In this document: piece after piece, positions 14,577 through 19,619 of the stretch | Layout of the letters: every line of letters starts with the position of its first letter | Position numbering within the stretch: position 1 is the first letter of the stretch | Assembly: GCA_030673205.1 (NCBI GenBank) | Contig: DAOVJP010000004.1 | Coordinates: forward strand, 1 to 19,619 | Origin: Thermoplasmata archaeon | Lineage (GTDB): Archaea > Thermoplasmatota > Thermoplasmata > JAGHBH01 | Length of the DNA stretch: 19,619 nt | Reading direction: 5' to 3' | Program-made: the position numbers and the translations under genes | The notes under the pieces: model-generated | What the model was told of the DNA's origin: nothing | Database searches by the model: none | What the model saw: the letters and a program-made list of their open reading frames with translations, nothing else

Positions 14577-15515
14577 CTATCCTATTATCCAGGTCCCATC
14601 TCTCTCTTCTATGGCTTCCACGAGCGCTTCCGGGGATGTTATCAGCACCCTCTCCCCTCCTTGTTCCAGAAAACAGAGCGCCGCCTTTATCTTCGGCCCC
14701 ATGCTGCCAGGAGGGAAGTGGCCTTCGTCCAAGAGAGCTCTCGTCTTTTCTGCGGTCAGCGAAAAGAGCCCCTCTTCCTCCTGTTTGCCGAAGTTCTTTG
14801 AGACATGGGGCACGTCGGTGAGGAGTATGAACAGTTTTTCGCCGATAGAAGATGCCAGTACGCCGCTGGCTAGGTCTTTGTCTATGACCGCCTCCACGCC
14901 CTCATATGCTCCATTCCTGTCGATGACTGGGATGCCGCCTCCCCCTGCCGCTATGACCACATATCTGTTCTCTCCGAACACGAGACGCTTTATGATATCC
15001 TTCTCAATGATATCTACGGGTTCAGGGGAGGGCACTACCCGTCTGAAACCCCCGCGGGGATCCTCTTTCATGGTCCACCCCTTTTCCTCCAATATCTCCT
15101 TTTCCTTCATGGTGTAATAGGGGCCTATGTATTTGGTGGGATGGGAGAAAGCGCGGTCTTCTTCTCTCACCACGACCTGGGTGACTATGGACACCGCCAC
15201 CTTGTCTATGCCTCTTTTTCTCATCTCGTTGGTGAATGCCTGTTGGAGGAGATAGCCTATCTGCCCCTGGGTCTCTGCGCCGCAGACATCCAAGGGCATC
15301 GGGGGGACCACATCCTTTCCCTCCTCATTCTGCAGGAGTATGGCCCCCACTTGCGGGCCGTTGCCATGTGTCACCACGAACTCGTATCCCTCCTGGATAA
15401 GGTCCACGAGATGTCGCACAGTGCCCTCCACATTACTCCGCTGCTCCTCCATGGTTCCCTCTTCCTGGGACCGAAGGATGGCGTTTCCCCCTATGGCTAC
15501 AACAGCGGTTTTCAT
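14577..15515 (-). CDS. arcC: carbamate kinase
   Basis: 312 residues, the normal length of the family. It reversibly transfers phosphate between carbamoyl phosphate and ADP, making ATP in fermentative degradation or carbamoyl phosphate in the other direction. The amino-acid-kinase fold is complete: VVAIGGNAIL at 5-14, VVTHGNGPQVGAI near 47-59, the YLLQQAF region, AAGGGGIPV near 194-202 and IDKDLASGVLA near 216-226. PPGSMGPKI near the C-terminus is the lysine-containing nucleotide-site segment. The start is ATG 15515 with GGTGAT eight bases upstream. No arginine deiminase, ornithine carbamoyltransferase or other partner is nearby, so the source of its substrate is unclear. Confidence 0.95.
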   Translation of the reverse strand: MKTAVVAIGGNAILRSQEEGTMEEQRSNVEGTVRHLVDLIQEGYEFVVTHGNGPQVGAILLQNEEGKDVVPPMPLDVCGAETQGQIGYLLQQAFTNEMRKRGIDKVAVSIVTQVVVREEDRAFSHPTKYIGPYYTMKEKEILEEKGWTMKEDPRGGFRRVVPSPEPVDIIEKDIIKRLVFGENRYVVIAAGGGGIPVIDRNGAYEGVEAVIDKDLASGVLASSIGEKLFILLTDVPHVSKNFGKQEEEGLFSLTAEKTRALLDEGHFPPGSMGPKIKAALCFLEQGGERVLITSPEALVEAIEERDGTWIIG

Positions 15516-15581
15516 ATGAACATCACCAGAAGTATGTGTTAGATGGCATCATGATAATAAGGTTTGTGCTTTGTTTGTGCT
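15516..15581 (-). promoter_or_regulatory. arcC promoter region with 11-bp tandem repeat
   Basis: On the minus strand a TATA-like CCTTATTATC (15553-15562) lies about 42 bases before the arcC ATG. Immediately upstream are two perfect adjacent copies of AAAGCACAAAC (plus-strand 15562-15572 and 15573-15583), which overlap the stop codon of the previous gene by two bases. Their position at about -35 to -57 from the likely start site makes them a candidate activator or repressor site. Confidence 0.5.
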
Positions 15582-16259
15582 TTATCTCTTCGCTTCCTTC
15601 TTTGCACATAAGGCGTAGGCGATGAAGATGTTGGGTATGAACATCAACGGACCAAGCAAGGAGGGGATATCCACGGAAAAGAATCTGAAGAAAAAGTTCG
15701 TGCCTAGACCTATGGCGACGAAGATGACGAAACCCACAAGGATAAGGGACATCCGCATGTTCGCATCCTCGCTCTCCGGCCCCAGCTCTTTTTTCGCCCT
15801 CCCTAGACATATCATAGAGAAGAGTGCTAGCGACACGCAGGCTATGCCGTACAGGCCCAACCAGATGCGGTCGTAGACAGGCTCCCACCCCCATGCGGTA
15901 TAGCTCATCTCCTTTATCATGAGCACAGGGAGGACAAAGGCCGCCAGTTCCCCCAACCAGATGGGAGGCCAACGCACCTTCCCATAGGTGAGTTCCATAG
16001 AAAAGGCGAGGAACTGGGTTGCCAACAGCAAGAGTGTGGCAGCGGCGGCTATCTTCCAGAGCAATGCCATATCCCCGCCATCCGCTTCCAAGGCAAACAA
16101 TCGAAGGGCCTCGAAGATACAGTAGAGGGCGGCGAAGAAGAGGTAGAGAGTGAAATAATGGTGGCTCTTCTCCTTCCAAGTGCCTTTATGAAACATGTGG
16201 GCGACGGTGGCTAACGCCAACAATGCGCCTATGACAGAGAGATATGCTAGGATATCCAT
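15582..16259 (-). CDS. seven-helix membrane protein, unknown function
   Basis: 225 residues, almost entirely membrane-embedded, with seven predicted spans (approximately 3-25, 36-59, 66-91, 100-118, 131-152, 172-197 and 200-219). The topology recalls the seven-helix sensor modules at the front of archaeal and bacterial histidine kinases, but no kinase or output domain follows; the protein ends in CAKKEAKR. I do not recognise a specific family. ATG 16259 is preferred over upstream in-frame starts because a TATA-like AT run (16285-16294) is about 30 bases upstream and the added residues look non-coding. It is followed by arcC after 66 bases. Confidence 0.6.
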   Translation of the reverse strand: MDILAYLSVIGALLALATVAHMFHKGTWKEKSHHYFTLYLFFAALYCIFEALRLFALEADGGDMALLWKIAAAATLLLLATQFLAFSMELTYGKVRWPPIWLGELAAFVLPVLMIKEMSYTAWGWEPVYDRIWLGLYGIACVSLALFSMICLGRAKKELGPESEDANMRMSLILVGFVIFVAIGLGTNFFFRFFSVDIPSLLGPLMFIPNIFIAYALCAKKEAKR

Positions 16260-16417
16260 GACGGTTTGCCTATCGGTCCGGGGCTTAAATATTTTTTTGC
16301 TTTGCACAGTTCCGTATGCCCTTATATCTATAGCCACAAAAAAGCGCGCAGTAGTAGAGCACCCTGGTATGCGCATACATATTTATACCGTTCCTGCCTT
16401 CGCAATTCCGTGGTAAA
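16260..16417. promoter_or_regulatory. divergent promoter region (seven-helix protein / nop5 cluster)
   Basis: Leftward, a TATA-like AAATATTTAA (minus strand, 16285-16294) serves the seven-helix gene. Rightward, ATATTTATAC (16379-16388) sits about 34 bases before the ATG at 16418 and would give a very short leader. The remaining 90 bases between the two boxes contain another AT patch (CTTATATCTATAG, 16321-16333) and no gene that I can support. Confidence 0.5.
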
Positions 16418-16600
16418 ATGAGCGGTAAGGATGAGATGAGCAAGGAGATACAGGCTGTTGCGGAATACGCCCCGATCTTTATAGAAGAGCTGATAAAGGT
16501 CTTCCAAGCCAGGGAGAGCGAGATACATGTGAAGTTCGACGATCTCAAGCTCAGCGGAGAGGCCACGTTCAAGGTGAACTTGTTCCGATCCCGTAAATAG
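16418..16600 (+). CDS. 60-residue protein of unknown function
   Basis: 60 residues. The first 32 are predicted helical (EIQAVAEYAPIFIEELIKVF); the rest look like two beta-strands (EIHVKFDDLKL, then EATFKVNLF) ending in a basic RSRK. I recognise no family. Support for being real: a TATA box at the right distance, an ATG start, clean codon use (ATA Ile, GAG Glu) like its neighbours, and a 20-base gap to the next gene on the same strand. Met7 is an alternative start. It is the first gene of the unit that runs into nop5 and flpA, so a role near that RNP or in its expression is possible but only by context. Confidence 0.55.
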   Translation: MSGKDEMSKEIQAVAEYAPIFIEELIKVFQARESEIHVKFDDLKLSGEATFKVNLFRSRK

Positions 16601-16620
16601 AACAAGGGCAGAGGTAGAGG

Positions 16621-17106
16621 ATGAGAACAGCAGAGAATGTGATGGCCGCGTGGGCGTTGGTCCAACGTGGTGCGCTTTCCATGGAGTACAACGAGAACAA
16701 CAGATCGTTGTGGTCCTTTCGTTTCGACGAGAATGCGCTGGTAGTGAAGATACACGACCTGGAGGGGGTCATAGCTCTGTTGGATGAGATGGTCAGGGCC
16801 TCCGCGCCTGTCAGAGATAGTTTCATGAAGATAGTGGAGGCATCGGGATATGAGCCTGAGGGGCTGATGTTCTCAAAGCTGGACATGGCATCCATATCCA
16901 AGTTCGCATGGGTGGGGGAATATCTGGCCCAGAACGGGAAGAGGGTGGAGATAGTGTTGGAAGATCAACTCCTGGTCGCCGTGGGCAATGACACCAAACC
17001 CGGTTTGTTGGGCCTGACCGGCCTGAAACATGTGGAGATACCAAAGAAAATGTTGTTATTGAACGTGTTGAAAAAGTTACAGCCAGTGCTAAAGAGGGTG
17101 GGGTGA
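16621..17106 (+). CDS. 161-residue protein of unknown function
   Basis: 161 residues with mixed alpha/beta character and no membrane span or cysteines. Segments include SLWSFRFDENALVVKIHDLE (strands), a helix with IALLDEMVRA, KRVEIVLEDQLLVAVGN (strands) and a basic C-terminal helix LLLNVLKKLQPVLKRVG. I do not recognise a family. ATG 16621 has GAGGT at 16611-16615, a reasonable ribosome site; Met8 is an alternative. It sits 20 bases after the 60-residue gene and five before the nop5 GTG, tightly packed enough to imply one transcript. Confidence 0.65.
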   Translation: MRTAENVMAAWALVQRGALSMEYNENNRSLWSFRFDENALVVKIHDLEGVIALLDEMVRASAPVRDSFMKIVEASGYEPEGLMFSKLDMASISKFAWVGEYLAQNGKRVEIVLEDQLLVAVGNDTKPGLLGLTGLKHVEIPKKMLLLNVLKKLQPVLKRVG

Positions 17107-17111
17107 GATAG

Positions 17112-18269
17112 GTGTTGTATCTGGTTACGCGTTGGTTCGGCGTGTTCCTCGTGGAGGACGGAGAGGTCGTGGAGAAGAAGCTGTTTCCACAAGACGCCGA
17201 GGAACTGGCCGACAGGATAATAGCGATGCAGTCAGGGGAGGTGCTGGATGAAGAGAGGGAGATAGTGGTGGGGATTGGGGTGGTTGAGGAGAAAGAGATG
17301 ACAGAGGTGCTGGTGACGGAACACCGCCAGACATCCCTGGGCAAGTACGAGTTCCTGCCGTTCCCCCTCGTTCCTGAAGATCATGGATTGGGGTCGGAAC
17401 TCTTGCACAGCGCCATGCTGGTCGTGGCCAGGAAGGGGTTGGCGGCACCGGGACGGGACCGCCTTCTCATAGAAGCAATGGGCGCCCTGGACGAGCTCAA
17501 CAAGACCGTTAACCTACTCTCGGAGAGACTGGCGGAGTGGTATGGGCATCACAGCCACGATCTTGTCAGAAGCCTCTCCTCCAAGAAACTGGTGGAGGTG
17601 GTGGCCGCCTTCGGCACGGCTGATGAGATACGGGGAAACACCGATCTGGACGCGATCGTGACAGGGGAGATGGAACCGGAAGACATGGCCCCCATACGCT
17701 CCCTGGCCAGATTGTTGCAGGATGTGATGAAGGAGAAGGAGAGGATGGAAAGATACATCCGTGTCATCATGACGAACATAGCTCCGAACACGAGCGCCGT
17801 GGCCGGACCGGTGCTGGGCGCACGGCTCATCGCCGCTGCCAGAGGATTGGAGCGCCTGGCCATGTTGCCCGCAAGCACGGTTCAGGTGCTTGGCGCAGAG
17901 ACTGCTCTCTTCCTTCATTTGAGGGAGGGGAAGAAGCCCCCTAAGCACGGTTACATATTCCAGCATACCCTGGTGCACAACGCCCCGCAATGGCAGCGGG
18001 GGAAGATATCCAGAAGCCTGGCTGCCAAGATAAGCATAGCCGCCAGGGTAGACAACGCATCCGGAAGGGACATCTCCAAAGATATATTGGAGCAGTTGGA
18101 CAAGAGAATGGATGAGATACGCAAACGATATCCCAACCCCCCTATCAAAAAGAGAGAGGGCCAGTACCGCCGTGGTGGAGGAGGCGGGGGCCGAGATGGA
18201 GGCCAGGGAGGCAAAGGTAGTAGCAGGGGAAGAAGCGGTGGAGGAAAACGCTCCGGAGGAAGGAGATGA
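17112..18269 (+). CDS. nop5: Nop5 (Nop56/58-like) C/D-box sRNP protein
   Basis: 385 residues. Nop5 bridges fibrillarin and L7Ae on C/D-box guide RNAs for 2'-O-methylation of rRNA. The N-terminal fibrillarin-binding domain spans about 1-110, the coiled-coil region about 115-220, and the Nop domain follows with APNTSAVAGPVLGARLIAAA, LPASTVQVLGAETALFLHL and GYIFQHTLVHNAP. The last 40 residues are a Gly/Arg-rich tail (RRGGGGGGRDGG, SRGRSGGGKRSGGRR). The start is GTG 17112 with GGTGA at 17102-17106; TTG 17115 is an alternative. The stop overlaps the fibrillarin start in ATGA, which couples the two partners. Confidence 0.93.
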   Translation: MLYLVTRWFGVFLVEDGEVVEKKLFPQDAEELADRIIAMQSGEVLDEEREIVVGIGVVEEKEMTEVLVTEHRQTSLGKYEFLPFPLVPEDHGLGSELLHSAMLVVARKGLAAPGRDRLLIEAMGALDELNKTVNLLSERLAEWYGHHSHDLVRSLSSKKLVEVVAAFGTADEIRGNTDLDAIVTGEMEPEDMAPIRSLARLLQDVMKEKERMERYIRVIMTNIAPNTSAVAGPVLGARLIAAARGLERLAMLPASTVQVLGAETALFLHLREGKKPPKHGYIFQHTLVHNAPQWQRGKISRSLAAKISIAARVDNASGRDISKDILEQLDKRMDEIRKRYPNPPIKKREGQYRRGGGGGGRDGGQGGKGSSRGRSGGGKRSGGRR

Positions 18270-18937
18270 TACGCCCACACATCTTCCCCGGTGTATTCAC
18301 GGATGGCCCGGGGCTATTCACTCGCAATTTCACACCGGGGAAAAAGGTGTACGGGGAAAGGTTGGTACGGCAGAAAGGAAAGGAGTATCGCCATTGGAAC
18401 CCCCGAAGGAGCAAGCTCGCCGCCTATATACAAAAGAAGGGAGAGATATTTCCATTCCACCCGGAGGCCACGGTCCTCTACCTGGGAGCGGCTAACGGAA
18501 CGACCGCCAGTCATGTAGGGGACATAGTGCGGCGTGGACAGGTGTTCTGTGTAGAATTCTCTCCCCGCTCATTCCGTGATCTCGTGGATGTATCTAGGGA
18601 CCGGCCTCAGTTGATCCCGATATTGGGTGACGCCAGATGGCCGGAGAGATATCTTCCGGTGGTCGGGAGGGTGGATGTGCTGTACCAGGACGTGTCCCAA
18701 CGGGACCAGGTGGAGATATTCATCCGAAACGCGGACATGCTGTTGCAGCCCAGAGGCGTCGGCATGCTGATGTTCAAGGCCAGGAGCGTGGATTCCTCTA
18801 TGCCCCCCAATAGATTGTACCAGGAGGCAGCGGACCAGCTGGTCGCAGGAGGATATCCCGTGGACTTCTTTGTCGATCTCTCCCCGTTGCAAAAGGACCA
18901 TGCGGCGCTGGTGGTGCATAGGTCCCCCAACAGATGA
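18266..18937 (+). CDS. flpA: fibrillarin-like rRNA 2'-O-methyltransferase
   Basis: 223 residues, typical archaeal fibrillarin length without an N-terminal GAR domain. It transfers methyl from S-adenosylmethionine to ribose 2'-OH at sites chosen by C/D guide RNAs. The SAM-binding strand-loop VLYLGAANGTTASHV is near residues 70-84, VDVLYQDVSQRDQV gives the catalytic Asp region, and MFKARSVD near 172-179 carries the conserved lysine. ATG 18266 overlaps the nop5 stop by four bases and has GGAAGGAG just upstream within nop5. Both proteins work in one complex, so the coupling makes sense. Confidence 0.95.
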   Translation: MIRPHIFPGVFTDGPGLFTRNFTPGKKVYGERLVRQKGKEYRHWNPRRSKLAAYIQKKGEIFPFHPEATVLYLGAANGTTASHVGDIVRRGQVFCVEFSPRSFRDLVDVSRDRPQLIPILGDARWPERYLPVVGRVDVLYQDVSQRDQVEIFIRNADMLLQPRGVGMLMFKARSVDSSMPPNRLYQEAADQLVAGGYPVDFFVDLSPLQKDHAALVVHRSPNR

Positions 18938-19066
18938 GCCGAGGCGGCGGGGGAGACGGACTGTTGGAGGGAGAAGGGAGGACGGCGGAGAAGGACTGTT
19001 GGAGGGAGATGACAGGGGAGATGGCGGAGGGGAAAGTGAAATATACTCTCTTCAGAATGCCGTTGC
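18938..19066 (+). other. intergenic region with purine-rich direct repeat and a promoter
   Basis: A perfect 17-bp direct repeat GGACTGTTGGAGGGAGA occurs at 18958-18974 and 18993-19009 in a purine-rich tract after flpA. AAATATAC at 19039-19046 is a TATA-like element 25 bases before the GTG of the next gene. No gene is seen in the gap. Confidence 0.55.
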
Positions 19067-19619
19067 GTGTCTGATAAAAGGGATATTTCAGTATCGCGGG
19101 CAAAGCGAATTCTAAAGGCGTTGCTTTTATTCTTCCTGCCTTTTGCCATCGCCGCCCTCTTCATACTCGCCCTCTATGCGATATTCTCTTGGCCCCAGTT
19201 CATTGTCATCGGCGGAGGCATAATGGGATATTTCTTTCCCCCATTGGGAAAAGAATCCATCATACCTATCATGGTGAACGGCCTGGTAAAGCTGCATGGA
19301 TTCTCAGCTTTCAACGCCATCGTCACGAGCGCATTGGCCATAGCCTTCGTCGACATGGTCGTCGGGTTGTTCCTCATGTGGAACTTCGACCTTGTCCTCA
19401 AGGTCCCGTTCTTCGGCCCCATAATAAGAAAGATGGAGACCAAAGGGGGAGAATACCTCAAGGAAAAAACGTGGCTGAGGAAGCTGGCGTTCATAGGCGT
19501 GGCATTGTTCGTCATGTTCCCTTTCCAGGGCTCCGGGGGCGTGGGAGGGACGATAATGGGCCGCCTCCTAGGGATGCCGAAGAGAAAGGTATGGTATGCT
19601 GTGGTGACCGGGGGTGTGG
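19067..19619 (+). CDS. small multidrug export (COG2426-like) membrane protein, 3' truncated by the window
   Basis: 184 complete codons are visible and the frame runs off the right edge. After a short basic N-terminus (SDKRDISVSRAKR) come a first span (about 16-40, ALLLFFLPFAIAALFILALY) and further hydrophobic segments around 42-58, 74-100 and 140-160. The segment FPFQGSGGVGGTIMGRLLGM is the characteristic Gly-rich motif of the putative small multidrug export family, whose transport substrate is not established. The start is GTG 19067, leaderless, 25 bases below the TATA-like AAATATAC; there is no other in-frame start before the first span. The function assignment rests on the Gly-rich motif and topology. 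Confidence 0.7.
   Translation, partial: MSDKRDISVSRAKRILKALLLFFLPFAIAALFILALYAIFSWPQFIVIGGGIMGYFFPPLGKESIIPIMVNGLVKLHGFSAFNAIVTSALAIAFVDMVVGLFLMWNFDLVLKVPFFGPIIRKMETKGGEYLKEKTWLRKLAFIGVALFVMFPFQGSGGVGGTIMGRLLGMPKRKVWYAVVTGGV

Overview
This window comes from an archaeon. The information-processing genes are archaeal or eukaryote-like: a GINS replication subunit, Spt5, SecE (Sec61-gamma), archaeal uL11 and uS15, Nop5 and fibrillarin, and a DHH/RecJ-like nuclease. There is also a geranylgeranyl-reductase-type flavoprotein of archaeal lipid synthesis. Several genes start at an ATG, GTG or TTG about 25 bases below an AT-rich TATA element with no leader, while genes inside operons carry GGAGGTG-type Shine-Dalgarno sites; this mixture is typical of archaea. 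FtsZ together with the SecE-Spt5-L11 order points to Euryarchaeota in the broad sense. A Thermoplasmatota-like lineage is my guess, not something proven here. I see no plasmid, phage, IS or CRISPR signature, so it reads as ordinary chromosomal backbone with several uncharacterised genes.

Layout. 1-1320: the tail of a TPR protein converges on a lipid-type FAD reductase. 1475-5207 (+): a GINS subunit, then ftsZ with its own promoter region, then secE, an unusually long spt5 and rpl11. 5289-9895 (-): five genes in one direction, MscS channel, LarE, LarB, a ribbon-helix-helix protein and a two-domain KaiC-like ATPase. 10008-11971 (+): a UPF0282 metallo-beta-lactamase-fold protein translationally coupled to a membrane-anchored double zinc-ribbon protein with a tandem repeat. 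12063-16259 (-): RecJ-like DHH phosphoesterase behind uS15, a small membrane protein with four cysteines, carbamate kinase, and a seven-helix membrane protein. 16418-18937 (+): two unrecognised small proteins followed by nop5 and flpA, the core of the C/D-box 2'-O-methylation RNP. 19067-end (+): the start of a small-multidrug-export (COG2426-like) membrane protein.

How the genes work together. GINS and RecJ-like proteins both belong to the archaeal CMG-type replication machinery, though they lie in separate transcription units here. SecE, Spt5 and uL11 form the classical secretion/transcription/translation cluster. LarE and LarB are two of the three enzymes that make the nickel-pincer nucleotide; LarC is not in the window. 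Nop5 and fibrillarin overlap by four bases and form one complex.

The most unusual items are the Spt5 with an extra N-terminal beta-sandwich of a type usually found in surface proteins, the RHH-KaiC gene pair, the zinc-ribbon membrane protein with its 42-bp repeat, and the two unknown genes leading into nop5-flpA. No intergenic gap exceeds about 160 bases, and I found no tRNA or rRNA.
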